A stretch of DNA of 64,000 nt from Ctenosaura bakeri. Its lineage: Eukaryota > Chordata > Lepidosauria > Squamata > Iguanidae. The position numbers were made by a program, and so were the translations under genes. Positions 46,980-59,838 of this stretch are shown here, one piece after another (within the stretch, counting starts at the first letter, position 1; every line of letters starts with the position of its first letter). The stretch spans positions 372,001-436,000 of the forward strand of contig CAOLHI010001804.1 of the NCBI GenBank assembly GCA_948474755.1. Direction: 5' to 3'. Below the pieces are notes generated by a model. It was not told the origin of the DNA. It searched no databases and saw nothing but the letters and a program-made list of their open reading frames with translations.

Positions 46980-48030
46980 CATAATGTTGAAGAAACAAAT
47001 ATAGAGAATTAGAATGAGATAAGAGAATGGTGGAACACCAGAGAGAAGAAGAGATGGAGTTTGGCCAAAGTAATAGAAAGAATGGAGCATTCAGAGGATG
47101 AGGAGGATGGGAGACTGGATAGGTGTAAGAAGTGTTTGAAGAAATGAAAAAAAGGAGATTCTAAAGGAGGTTCATGTTGATGAAGAAGATCAGGAGGAGA
47201 CAATGCAGACAGAAGTTCAGAATACTGAGGACTCATCTGCAGAGGAAGAGGAGACTGAATTGGATGCTAATAGATTGTTTCAGATGGATAAGTTCAGGAG
47301 TGTGTTAAGGGGAGAGTATTACATACATTAGGTTTAGAATTAGATGTTGACAAGGGTCAGAGTAAAAAGCAAAATGTAACAAGGTATCAGGAATTATAAA
47401 AAAGAGAGAGTCTCATGGGACAGAGATTCCAATGCCAGATATGTTCAAGGAGTGGATTCAGGCTGAGTGGGAATCTTCCTTGAACACTTGTAGGATGTTA
47501 GGATATGCAAATGAACTTTATTCTTTTGAGAAAAAAGAGTTAGATTTCCTTAAGATGCTGATAGTGGATGGACCAATAGCAGCACTTATATCAGGGACAT
47601 TGGTTCCCTGAGAGGGGGACACTACTCTGAAGGAAGTAGATGAGAGGAGAGTGGACTCTGCAGTAAAAAAAAGCACATAAGGGCATCAATGGTTGCATCT
47701 GTGTTTGCTAGTGTGGCGGTGTTATGGATACAAATGATCATGGAGTTTGAGGAATCTAGGTCCTTCTCTAAGGCATTAGAGTGAAAAAAGTTTTGGAATA
47801 CTAGTTATGATGCAGGTTGCCTTTATGGCTAGAAACATAAGTGCAGTAGCAGTGGCAAGGAGATTTTTATGGTTGTGTCATTGGGACACTGACCAGAAGT
47901 CTAGAAACAATGTGGCATTTGTGCCATTTAAAAGAGAATTGTTCTTTAGAAGTCAAGCCCTAGATAATATGTTGATGGTGAGCAAAGAAGCAGGTCATGC
48001 CAACTCTACAGAAAATAAAAATTGATAGGA
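46980..48030 (+). pseudogene. DIRS B2 gag relic
   Basis: Acidic gag middle (47180-47290, QTEVQNTEDSSAEEEETELD), then FKEWIQAEWESSLNTCR and GYANELYSFEKKELDFLKML at 47440-47560. The conserved C-terminal block MARNISAVAVARRFLWLCHW and KSRNNVAFVPFKRELFFRSQ is in an open stretch at 47807-48025. Frameshifts lie between blocks. It matches B1 gag at the C-terminal block. Confidence 0.65.
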
Positions 48031-48345
48031 AACCTTTGTGAGGGGAATTTGGTTCCTTTCAAAGTGGTAAAGGAAATGGTAGATAGGCTGACTTTAGATA
48101 TGGTAGGCAGCAGTGGGTTAAATCTAAAGGACAGTTCAATAGAACAGGTTCATTCAATAGGCAAGGTCAAGGACAAGGAAGAGGAGGAAGATCTAGCCAG
48201 AGAAAGGGTAGATCTCAGTTCTGATTAAAGGATATTGCAAGTAGGGAGAAGATTTCTGTGTTTTGGCACTCGATGGAGTCAAATAACAACAGATCAGTGT
48301 GTGATTCAGGTGGTGACAAAAGGTTACAAAATGCTGTTCGACTGA

Positions 48346-48690
48346 GTGCCAAAAATCAGATATGTTTCTTCTCCAGTATCAAAAAACATAGAGAAGGATG
48401 GTTCTTCAATAGATCCATTATCTAATAGAAATGAGAGCAGTAGAGGAGGACTGGGGAATCAATGGCTTCCTGGGGTATATTCCACATTTTTCACAGTGCC
48501 CAAAAGGAATAGGACAGTGTGTCCCATTCTGAATCTCAGATATCTCAATAAGTTTGTGAGGTATCTAAGATTCAAAATGGAGACACTCCAGACAATTTAA
48601 AGGAGAATCTGTGAATGGGCAATTGAATGGCTTCGATCAATTTGAAGGAGGCATATCTTCATGTGCCCATGATAGAATCAGACAAGGTTC
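48346..48690 (+). pseudogene. DIRS B2 reverse transcriptase N-terminus
   Basis: Open for 84 codons: GVYSTFFTVPKRNRTVCPIL, then NLRYLNKFVRYLRFKMETLQ, the fingers part of DIRS RT (V-P-K-x-x-x-x-R-x-I-L-x-L-x-x-L-N-x-F). Then LKEAYLHVPMI across a shift, where the catalytic Asp of motif A should precede. The palm with YxDD is missing; the next readable sequence is YR. Confidence 0.7.
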
Positions 48691-48789
48691 CAGTACATGA
48701 AGAAACACGTCTAGTTCAGTGATAACATCAGCAAAATGTGTTTCAGAACTGACAGTTCTGTTGATAAACCCAAACTTGCATACATTTGG

Positions 48790-49280
48790 GGATGGACAGA
48801 TTAACACTAACTTTGAATCCAACTTTTCTTCTGAAGTGTGCTTGGAACAAGGGAACATCTGATGTCATTTACTTGCCGAATTTCTGTGCTCATCTTACTG
48901 AGGAGAAAAGATGGCATACACTCAATATGAAAAGAGCAGTCAGGTTGTACATCAAAAGAACTGCTTGGATTAGAAGTACTGAGGCTTTGTTTGTCTCTTA
49001 ATCTGTGGACTTTGGGACACAGAGCGCTGAAAATGGTGATTGAAAGATGGGTCAAAGCATGCATCTTTCACTGTTATGATTATGGTGGCAGGTCTAGGCC
49101 TAGAAATATATGGCTGCATTTGACAAGATCAATGGTAACTAGCAGAGCTTACTAAGTAACTCTGTCATTGCATGACGTGTATTCTGTGGTCTTCACAGCT
49201 TTTGTCAGACATAAGATAGACAAGTTTAAATCAGCACAGACAGCTTTTGGCAGGGCTATACTACAGTCAGTCTTGAGGAA
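48790..49280 (+). pseudogene. DIRS B2 tyrosine recombinase C-terminal part
   Basis: Blocks LNMKRAVRLYIKRTAWIRST (48920-48985), then GHRALKMVIERWVKACI, the H-x-x-R box HLTRSMVTSRAY (about 49118-49153), then SLHDVYSVVFTAFVRHKIDK and AQTAFGRAI near 49165-49250. The nucleophile position reads FVRHK rather than F-V-R-H-Y, so the catalytic tyrosine is lost. It is broken by stops. Confidence 0.65.
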
Positions 49281-49309
49281 CTGAGAACATTCCCACCCAG
49301 GGTGTAGCT

Positions 49310-49425
49310 TGGATAAATTCCAGTCACTGTGGATTTTTCCTCTGTGCCATCCCAAGAACGAGAGATTGGACTTACTGTGAAGGTTCATTCTGGGGTGGCA
49401 GGAGGAGGAATCCATGCCTATCCTA
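49310..49425 (+). repeat. ICR of DIRS B2
   Basis: GTGGATTTTTCCTCTGTGCC faces GGGGTGGCAGGAGGAGGAAT around GAGAGATTGGACTTACTGTG, a broad palindrome equivalent to 38560-38660 in B1. Confidence 0.65.
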
Positions 49426-49436
49426 ACAGTAAAATT

Positions 49437-49500
49437 AGTGGTGGTTGTGGTGGTGGTAGTAGTAGTAGTAATAGTAGTAGGGAGGAGGAGGAGGAAAAAG
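49437..49500 (+). repeat. GGT/AGT trinucleotide and GGA-rich simple repeat
   Basis: GTGGTGGTAGTAGTAGTAGT followed by GGAGGAGGAGGA-type sequence, between the ICR and right repeat of B2. Confidence 0.85.
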
Positions 49501-49736
49501 ATAGGACAGAAGATGCGTAGAGATAGTGAGGATTGGGTACAGTTAAGGACAGAGGCTTATATGCGGAGGAATGTTGCAGGCCTGGTTATGCACAGCTAGA
49601 TAACAAAACTGTAACTGAAAAAGAATGAAGACTTCTGCCTGTTCCAGGTGGCATGTCGGGCTTAACCCAATTGCTGTGGATTCCTCCTCGTGCCATCCGA
49701 TAATGAACCTTCATGGTAAGTCCAATCTCTCATTCT

Positions 49737-50062
49737 TGAGTTGTTGAGAGGAGGAACCCACCACCTGCTGCTGCGATTGGTGAGGTGATTTGCTCTGGAG
49801 TGCAGTGGATTTATTTTCTTTCCTGTTTCTGTTGTGCTTTTCCCCCTCTTGAGTCTTTATGCTCAGATTTAGCTAGTAAGTATACTGGTTTTTAAGCTGG
49901 CAGATAGGAGAGGAGTCATCTTAATGTTTTCATTGGCTATTACAAGACCTTTTGTTCTTCCTGCTGTCTCTGGGCGGTGATGGAGGAAACCCAAGTTGTG
50001 TGGATTCCTCCTCCCAACAATCCAGAATGCACTTTCACCATAAGTATACAATGTGGCATTCT
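49737..50062 (+). mobile_element. DIRS-like element C, right ICR half and right repeat
   Basis: TGAGTTGTTGAGAGGAGGAA (49737-49756) is the reverse complement of the left ICR half at 44860-44888. The right repeat 49885-50062 is the reverse complement of 32472-32615 (for example CAAGACCTTTTGTTCTTCCT and GTGTGGATTCCTCCTCCC) plus an extension that ends near GCATTCT at 50056-50062. This closes the element that began at 32472. Confidence 0.72.
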
Positions 50063-50670
50063 CTGTGTGTGCTTTTGCTTATCCTGAATTAACAAAGGAC
50101 TTTTCTTGTGATGCTGCTATTCAGCAGTAAAGATCATTATAAGAGGACAGAGGCAACTCTTAGCATCTAAGAGAGGTTGTCAGAGAAGCTAGATGAAACA
50201 TTCTCAAATTTTGTATGGAAGCACAAAACCACAAATGTGCCCTGAATCAATTATTTACTTAAATAATTGGGTACAACTGTGCTACATAAGACACATGCAG
50301 CCATTGAAGGAGTATTGCAAGTATGCAAGTCCAACCTTTCTCCCCTGAAATGGGGAAAATTTGCTAAGAAAGCTTCTTCATAGTCTTGTGACACATATAC
50401 AAGATTCTCTGGACCCTTCGCAGACCATCTTTGAAGAGATCTAGATCTAGATCTCTTTAGCTAAAGGTCTACTTCCCCAGTCTGCTAAAGTGCCTTCTCA
50501 CTTTATACAGCTCTGGCCTTCCCTTTAAATCACCACTTTCATGTAAAAAGGGTAAAGCCTTTCAGTTGTTGCCCAGAATGTTTTACTGATCTATGGTTCT
50601 GTTTGGTTAGAACTACTGAAAATTATTCAGAGCAGTCAAAATGTATAAAAATGTACTGTAATCTTTATTT
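50063..50670. other. Intron sequence, nothing recognised
   Basis: No exon or transposon recognised. A short repeated GATCTAGATCTAGATCTC motif occurs at 50438-50458. Confidence 0.5.
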
Positions 50671-50671
50671 A

Positions 50672-51460
50672 TCATAGAATCATAGAATCATAGAATGTAG
50701 AGTTGGAAGAGACCACACGGGCCATCCAGTCCAACCCCCTGCCATGCAGGAACACCTTCAAAGCGCTCCTGACAGATGGCCATCCAGCCTCTGCTTAAAA
50801 ACCTCCAAAGAAGGAGGCTCCACAGCACTCCGAGGCAGCATATTCCACTGCTGGACAGCCCTGACGGTCAGGAAGTTCTTCCTGACGTTCATGTGGAATC
50901 GCCTTTCCTGCAGCTTGAATCCATTGCTCCTTGTTTTGGTCTCTGGGGGAGCAGAAAACAAGCCCGCTCCCTCCTCTACATGGCATCCCTTCCAATATTT
51001 AAACATGGCTATCATGTCCCCTCTTAACCTTCTCTTCTGCAGACTAAACATGCCCAGCTCTCTAAGTCTGTCCTCATAGGGCATGGCTTCCAGGCCTCTC
51101 ACCAATTTGGTTGTCCTCCTCTGGACTTGCTCCAGCTTGACCATGTCCTTCTTGAATTGAGGTGCCAAGAACTGGACACAGCATTCCAAATGAGGTCTAA
51201 CCAATGCAGAATAGAGGTACCATTACCTTCCTTGATCTAGACACCATACTCCTATTGATGCAACCAAGAATCGCATTGGCTTTCTTGGCTGCTGCATCAC
51301 ACTGCTGACTCGTGTTCAGCTTGTGATCTACCAAGACTCCTAGATCCCTTTCACACTCTGCCTAAGTGTAGGACCACACCCTTTGGGTTTGGTCAGTCAA
51401 CCAGTTACAAATCCGCCTAACAGTAGCCCTGTCCAGCCTGCCTTGTTCGTGCCTGGGTCA
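50672..51460 (-). mobile_element. CR1 LINE, antisense, with intact ATTCTATG tail
   Basis: Minus-strand CR1 3' end. At the left are three ATAGAATC units (50672-50695), the typical CR1 terminus. Then the ORF2 C-terminus: [19 protein letters not shown] and [18 protein letters not shown], with upstream [20 protein letters not shown]. Beyond 51360 it skips directly to a G-L-D-R-A-T-V-R-R block near 51390-51440, so an internal segment is deleted. Confidence 0.88.
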
Positions 51461-52060
51461 CTTTCTCCAATTCTAGATTATTTGGAAGAGGAGCTTCTTC
51501 TAATGGAAAATCAAACCTGGCATATATCCAGTGTCTAGGGTTGCACTGTGAGGGCAAGATGCTTGATCGGTCTTCCTTCTGCATTTTGGTGAGAGCTGAT
51601 CCACTACTCCAAGCTACCTTTCCATCACTTCACACTGATCCAGATCTCAAGCTCATCAGGCTTCTCTTTGCAGATTGCAAGAGCATTATAATCCTGAAAA
51701 ACCATCTCATCATTCTCTGCCCCCACCTCCACCAGTTGGGGCACTAGTAGTATGACAATTACTGTGTGCACTTTCCACTGGGCTGGGAAAAGTATCATCT
51801 TTATGATGATAGGTACAGACCTTATTTGTGCATATTCTCTATGACCAAGGTTGTCTTGTGATTATGCATCTGCTGAATCCAGAGGTGCAGTGGTTTCCAG
51901 TGGCCCCCCATGGGCATCTCCTTCTTGATCACCTCAGGAAGGAGCATCCTGTAATACGAGTTGGTCTCCACCTTCTCTCTTACAGGTAGAAATAAGGAAG
52001 TTGTTTCAAGGGAGTCCTCTATGGGGAGCAACCCTCTCCACATGGTCAATTTTAGTTCCT
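51461..52060. other. Unassigned intron sequence with an open minus-strand frame
   Basis: No transposon recognised. A minus-strand frame 52067-51822 is open for 81 codons and reads like ordinary protein (TMWRGLLPIEDSLETTSLF, then LPEVIKKEMPMGGHWKPL). A second frame continues over 51840-51630. I cannot name the family; it may be a processed pseudogene fragment or chance. Confidence 0.35.
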
Positions 52061-54409
52061 GTCTCACCCTGACAAAGCATACTTTTTCTCTCTCTTTCTC
52101 TCTCCACGCTCCCCCTCCCTCCCTAGTCCCTCCGTTCAGGCTTTCCTTACTTTTTCGCTTAAAAAAACCAAAAACTTTAATTTGCTGTTTAGCTCTCCAC
52201 TTGCTTTTGTTTCGTTTTTAAACCTTCTTGCTTCAGTAATTCCCATTTGTCCTTCAGCCTTTCCTCCTGTTTTTGTTTGTCTATTTGCTGCTCCCCATCT
52301 CTTTCACCTTTTTGTGGCAAAAACGGGCAAGGGGAATGCAACAATTGATGGAAGAGAGTTTGGGTTTGACTGTAATGACACCCCAGTCTGGCTCCACGGA
52401 AAACAAGCCTTTTCCAGATGGAGAGGAACAGGGCAGAGAGGCCCAGAAGGTGGTGAATGAGGGAAAAATCCACCAATTCTGCCCAAAAGAAGTTATGCAG
52501 CCCACTTGAATCTGGCCAGTGTTGGAGGCAGACTTGTAGTCTTTACAACATTCAGAGGTGATTGTGAGTGCACCGGAACTCTTTGTTACCAGGAATTCTG
52601 CTGAAGTTCCTGGCTTGGCTTGATATATTTAGTGGGCGGCAATTCCATTCTGCACACCCAGGCACGGATGTCCTTGAGAGAAAGGGTTTCCAGAGCACCC
52701 ACAATCATCATTGCCAGAGCACCACACTCCATTTCACCAGGCAGACAGGGATCACTCTTTCCCTATGCTTCATGATTTCCACCATGCCTCTGGTGGTGCT
52801 GGAACTAGGCTTGGTTGCTATCTTTGTTGTGAGAACAATGGGCCCCAGAAGTGACTGCCAGCTCTCCCAGACAGCCTGGAGGCTGCAACATGGGGCACAG
52901 AAGGTCTGTCTTCCATAGGGGGAGTATCTGGCATTGCTACCATGGACTCTTCAGAATCCAAGGATCTGGGATGCTTAACTGAACAGTTGCCTCAGTGCAG
53001 GGACAACACGGCTGCCTCTGAGGCCTATGAAGAGAGTGAGTCAATGGGTGAGCATTAAAGAGGAGATGAAGAGTAGCATAGTCAGTCCTCTCGATCAGGA
53101 AAGCTTTCTTTAGAGAAGAACCAAAACAGCCTGTCTTTCACCAACAGGATTTTAATGTCTTGTAAAGGAAGGCAATTAAGACTCTGCGTCTCAACATGCC
53201 TACTCAGACTCCAGAATGCCAGGACAGTTATTTACCTCAGGTCAATGAGAAGTGTTTTCCCAAAGCTAGCACTGTTTCTTTGGACATGCCTTCCCATCAG
53301 ACTTCATGGGTGCTGTCTATGTGGAATGGAAGAAGCTGGGTTGCAGCTTCCACCTCTATCATGTCAAGAGCTGTCCTCCTGGGAGTGAAGGAGGTCATCA
53401 AGGTGATGCCCCCTGTCTCACTCCTGCAGCTGTCACTTTAATCCTTGAACAGAACAGGATATTATCCAGATTGGCATAAAGGCTGACCCCTTTAGAAGAT
53501 TATTAATACCCTGTCCAACCCTGACATATATTCATATGCTTATCAGGTATCCTGAACATGGCCAATGCATTGAAATTGGATATCCAGTAGCTGCCTACCA
53601 CAACTTCTGACCCAGTTTTTAACTATATCGACTCTATAAAGTTTTTTGTCTTGCAGCTGTTCCATTCCTGCCTGCTTTACTGGATGATGCTAAATGTTCC
53701 TGGAATTTAACATCTTTGATTCAGCCAAGGCCTTGTCATATCATTAACCAGTTTTGGGTCCAGGATTCCAACTCTTGTACTCAAACATCCATTGCCTAAC
53801 TTGATCATTGTAGAAGAAGCTACTGTTAAACCATGAGGGAAGCTGTATTCTACACTTGGGGATAAGACAGCTGCAACCTTGATTCCGTGGCTGTTAAAGG
53901 CTGTTCTGTTGTGGCACTTTCTCTTCAAATTTTCAACCATTCAGCCTATATGGGAGCGTACCTATAGTACCTGTGGGAGAGTGTCACTCCACTTTATGAC
54001 AAGCTTCCTGAGGAGGATAGGAAGGCTGCATGTGCTTTCTATCTTGTGGCTTATGCCTTAACTGCTGAAGAACTTACTTCTTCTCAACACACTGGTGATT
54101 ATGCAGCGGTCACTTGCTAGAGCTTTTGCATGGAAACACTAACCCCTTGAGACATTTTCAATCCTTGGGAAAATCCTTAAAAAAAAACCAATAAGATTTG
54201 AAGCCTCATCTTTGGCTGTTTTGGTTTTTCCGTCAATCTCAGTCCCCATTTTGGTGCTCATCTGTGTTGGTTCTATCTAGCTTGAGATTTGATAATCTGT
54301 GGTTTCTGGATCCTTGACATCATTGCCTACAACTATATCATTGAGTTCCATATTCTCCCATCTTCTCGTGTTTATTGTGTCATGCACCCATCCCAAGATT
54401 TGCCTAAGG

Positions 54410-54960
54410 AGGTTAACATCCTTTTTCAAAAGGGCACCATTGAAATGGTACGTCCATCCCATCTTCATCAGTGTTTCCTCTCAAGGTACTTTACAATCCT
54501 GAAGATGGCCAGAGGACTGTTCCCCATCCTGGAGATCAGGGACATCAACTCCTGTGTCAGTATCAAGAAGTTCAGGATCATAATGCTCTCTGCCATTCTC
54601 CCTCTGCTGTTCTGTGGCAATTGGTTTGCCATCATTGTTTTGATCCTTCCTACTCATCATTGTTTCCTGTTTCGTGCTTCAGGACTGTTGCTCCCATTTC
54701 TATGTCTTCTTTTTGCCTCTTGACCGGGCCACTGGTTTTCACTGAATACATTGGCCGTCCTGACAGCCTGTCTCTATCAGCAAGGAATGTCCATTTTCCA
54801 TTATATGGACTGGCTTTTGTGTTCTAGCTCCCACACCAGACTTTATTGCAATCTCCACCTTATCATATGTGCTCCACAATCTCAGTTTCATGATGAATCC
54901 CAAGAAATTGCAGTTGTATCCAGCCCAGTGGATTCAATATATAGGGGCCATACATGCAGC
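54410..54960 (+). pseudogene. DIRS A7 reverse transcriptase relic
   Basis: Fingers and palm blocks are readable in two frames: ILFQKGTIEMVRPSHLHQCF, LSRYFTILKMARGLFPILEI and IKKFRIIMLSAILPLLFCGN, then NTLAVLTACLYQQGMSIFHY and MDWLLCSS. The catalytic box, F-P-Y-L-D-D-W in relatives, reads FHYMDWLLC, so one Asp is lost. A stretch around 54650-54720 is foreign to the alignment. Confidence 0.68.
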
Positions 54961-55049
54961 ATGAGAGTGTAGAAGAGCTTACCTGCCTCTCAACAGAGTG
55001 CATTGGACTTGGAGACTGAAATTTGCATATTCTATGCTCAGGCCATATG

Positions 55050-55880
55050 GAGAAAGGACATTCAGGTTCTTCTAGGGTTGGTGGCTTCTGTAATGGCAAG
55101 AACACTCTTTTCCCAGTTATGAATGTGACCTCTGCAGGCCTGATTCTCTCTCTGTTTGTCCCTGAATTAGATGATCATCTTTTGACTCCGTTTCACCTGC
55201 TTTGAATTCATTGGACACTGTTCTGGTGGATATCTTTGTCAAATCTTCTAACCTACAACTACATTTGGTTCTCTGCCAGTTAATGAGATGTCCTTTCAAA
55301 TTCCTGACCTCAAGTGACTTATGCCTCCTTACATGTAAGACTGTGCTCCTTGTGGCAATCACTCTACCAGGATGGCCAGTGAACTAGCCACTTTTCTGAT
55401 AGATCTGCCATTCCTCCAATTCCACAAGGGCAAGGTGGTCCTATTTCTGGATGTCACTTTGCTTTTGAAAGTGGCTTTGTTTTTTCATTTGTCTCAGCAA
55501 TTCTCAGTTCCAATTTTTTTTCTGAACCTACAACTGACAATAAGCAGGCTTGGTACACATTAGATTTCAGACATGCCCTTGCCTTCAGTGTTAATTTCAC
55601 AACACATTTCAGGAAATCTCCTAGACTTTTTGTCTGCCATGGGACCCAGAGGCAAGGTTGTCAAGCTTCCTCATAGTGCATTTCCAAATAGTGGCTTCTA
55701 CCATCTTATTAGCCAACAGACTGTCAGGAAACCAGACCCTTCCTTTGTCCATTTCTCATTCCACACGAGCTGTATCCACTTCATCTGCATTCTTTATTAG
55801 CGTGGCCATTCAGGATATTCAAACAGCTACTTGGGCTCAGCCACTCAGCTTTGTAGGGCTTTTTTGGTCTTGTTTGTGCT
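55050..55880 (+). pseudogene. DIRS A7 tyrosine recombinase relic
   Basis: Blocks include LFVPELDDHLLTPFHL (N-terminal part), then VLLVAITLPGWPVN where the first catalytic Arg should be, and LPFLQFHKGKVVLFLDVTLL. The H-x-x-R box appears as HSTRAVSTSSAFF at about 55758-55795, and TATWAQPLSFVG follows. The tyrosine position is lost. Confidence 0.65.
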
Positions 55881-56250
55881 TCATTTGTTGTAAGCATTGT
55901 AACCCTCCATCCAGGTGTATCTAGTTTGCTGATCTCCTGCATCTGTGAGTGACAGAGACCATGACAAAGAAAAGCTCACTGCTTACCTGTAACTGTGGTT
56001 CTTCGAATGATCATCAGTGAACTCACACAACCCACTTGCCTCTCCTCTCTTACTGTGCTCAACTTCTTTATTTGCTGTCTGCTGTGGTGGACATGGAACT
56101 GAGAAGGTTGGGGGCAGGCTTTCAGTTGAAGAGATCTCACTCTAGAAGTTTTTGTAGATTGTCTGCACAGGTGCAGGGAATTCCATATGTGTGAGTTCAC
56201 AGATCACCACTCAAGGAACCAGTTACGGGTAAGCAACTTTTTTTTTGTTC

Positions 56251-57893
<1,643 letters not shown>

Positions 57894-58294
57894 CAGTTGA
57901 CCCTCTACAGACATTAAGGTTAGGTGTGCAGCACGAGCAAAGTGGAAAAATCTCAAAGATCAAAACGTTTGTGTGTCTGTAGGAAGGGGGCCAAAATGTG
58001 GTGGAGAGAGTGGGCACTCAGGGTCCAAACTAGATCAGAGAAAGGAGAGAGGATGAGGTTAAGTCAGCATAGTGGCCCTATACTTTCTCTCACCCATCTC
58101 CTTCCTTGGGTATATGGGGGCAAAGGGTTTGTTGCGCTGAGAAATTGGCCTGTGAGCCTGATTTGGAGCCTCTGAAAAGGAAGGTTTCCCCCAGAAAAGA
58201 AGTGCCTGAAGTTATGCGGCAGACAGGGGTTGAAAAAAATTCACAAATAATCAAATCCATGAAAGTCCAACCCACAAATGTTGAAGTTTGACTG
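57894..58294. mobile_element. pogo/Tigger-like MITE
   Basis: About 400 bp with inverted ends CAGTTGACCCTC and, from the right on the other strand, CAGTCAAACTTCAACATTTG. Flanked by TA-rich sequence (CTATATG before, TATATA after), consistent with the TA target of Tc1/mariner/pogo elements. The ends resemble Tigger-type termini. No transposase. Lies about 100 bp upstream of the EZH2 exon at 58401. Confidence 0.55.
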
Positions 58295-58400
58295 TATATA
58301 CAGACTTAATCCATTCTTGAAAAATTCCATATATGCTAGTGGAAAATGACTGACTTTTGACAGTGATGAATTAGTTACATGGATATTAATTTCTCTATAG

Positions 58401-58496
<96 letters not shown>

Positions 58497-58532
58497 TAAA
58501 CCAGTCATATAGCAGTCATATAGCAAACCATT

Positions 58533-58706
58533 AGAGAATCATGGAGTTGGAAGAGGCATCATGGGCCATTGAGTCCAACCTCCTGTGGGATCTCTGCCTA
58601 GAGCATCCTCAGCACGTAGCTATCCAGCCTCTTTTTGAAGATGTCTAAGGAAGGAAACCCCACAGCCAATTGGTTCCATTGCCAAACCACTTTTGCTGTC
58701 AAGAAG
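58533..58706 (-). mobile_element. CR1 LINE fragment, antisense, left part (split by A8)
   Basis: Starts AGAATCATGGAGTTGGAAGA and runs through GAGTCCAACCTCCTGTGGGA to AAGAAGTTCTT. The same CR1 continues at 59839. It is a different subfamily from the other CR1 copies. Confidence 0.75.
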
Positions 58707-59838
58707 TTCTTCTTTGTATCCTCTGTGCCTCACACAAATAGGTTTTGTTCCTGTGCAGAGACATCATTTGGAATATTCTAGACCTAAGTAGCTTGGTGGT
58801 AACCTGACCTTCTCCCTATCTACCAGGCATGTCCTAGCCCATTAAGTTGCCATCCCCTCAGTTCCTTTGTGTCTGCTGGAAGTATTATTTGGCTGCATAT
58901 TCCGTCTGAGTAGCTCCCTTTATTCTTAGTCTTTATTCTCTAATTTTATCACTTCTTTTTTCTTTTATATCTTTCTCTTTGTTTATCTTTTGGATACTGC
59001 TAAAGTCTTTCATTATACTTATCTTTGTATGTTCTCTCTCTTCAAGATACCATCCTACCTATATTCTATCCACAGTCATCATCACCACTAGAGAAATTGC
59101 TGCATGTTTGGGACATTCACCGGGCTTTGGCCTACTAAATTAATCATACTGCAGCCTTCTGTTCTATCAATAGACTTTTTGTCTGCTACTGTAACCCAAA
59201 GTGTAGTCAACAGGCATCTGCCCAATGATTCTCAAAGTGAGTTATGGAAATGATAAGATTTTTCTGTGAACTTGCGAAGTGGCCTATGCCTACCAGACTT
59301 ATAGCACATTCTACACAAGCAATAGCCCCTCCAAGGGCTCTCTTTACCGGATCTCTACAAAGTTGCAGCATGGTCACAGCTGTCCACATTCATGCAGCAC
59401 TATAGACTGGATACTAAGGCCAGATCTGATGCTCAATTTGGATGAAATATTCTTTTTTTGATTCTTCGGTTACCTGACCAGACATCCCTTGGTAAACTTT
59501 GCAGTCACCCATTTGTATGAGGCACAGAGAGTATGAAGAGCAAGAACAGGTTGCTTAGCTGTAACTGGTTCTTGGAGTGGCCATTGTGTCCTCATACAAG
59601 CCTACTGTCCCTCTCTACTTTCAGGTCCTTGTAGATTTCATAGTGGACTTAGAAACTGAAGGACTTGTAGCTTGATGGATATAGACATGTGTGATATATA
59701 GGAAAAAGAAGGGTTCTTGCCAGGCTACTTAGCTCTAGAATATTCTGAATGAGGTCTCTATGCAAGTGCAAAATCCATTTATGTTAGCGCACAGATGACC
59801 ACTTGAAAAACTACAGTTACAGATAAGCAACCTGTGTT
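58707..59838 (+). mobile_element. DIRS-like element A8, internally deleted (1.1 kb), inserted in a CR1
   Basis: Left repeat at 58707-58900 (CCTCTGTGCCTCACACAAAT, GAATATTCTAGACCTAAG, TAGCTTGGTGGTAACC) and right repeat at about 59640-59838 (TTCTTGCCAGGCTACTTAGC, AGATAAGCAACCTGTGTTC). Between them lie a short leader and only the C-terminal YR relic (59046-59450), including LLHVWDIHRALAY, the box ARLIAHSTQAIAPPRAL and HGHSCPHSCSTIDW-type remnants, then an ICR at 59515-59600. Gag, RT and RNase H are gone. Confidence 0.78.

Larger units (their letters stand above)
44926..49736 (+). mobile_element. DIRS-like retrotransposon B2 (4.8 kb), inserted in the ICR of element C
   Basis: Second lineage B copy. 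The left repeat (44926-45060, GGATGGCACGGAGGAGAAAT, CCAACCAAAACAGGCAAGAG) and right repeat (49600-49736, ending TCCAATCTCTCATTCT) are inverted copies. Inside are gag (45190-48030), the N-terminal RT only (48360-48690), YR (48790-49280), ICR (49310-49425) and a GGT/AGT simple repeat (49437-49486). The RT palm and RNase H are deleted, the reverse of B1, which lost YR. It sits between the two halves of the ICR of C. Confidence 0.78.
52060..56250 (+). mobile_element. DIRS-like retrotransposon A7, old copy
   Basis: Pyrimidine-rich leader (52070-52330), gag relics (52330-54120, for example YDKLPEEDRKAACAFYLVAY near 53995-54060), RT relics (54410-54960), YR relics (55050-55880), ICR near 55920-56040 and a right repeat to about 56250 (GTGTGAGTTCACAGATCACC, then GGGTAAGCAACTTT). 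Stops are frequent. The left repeat was not found, so the 5' boundary is uncertain. It lies just upstream of the fourth EZH2 exon. Confidence 0.72.
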
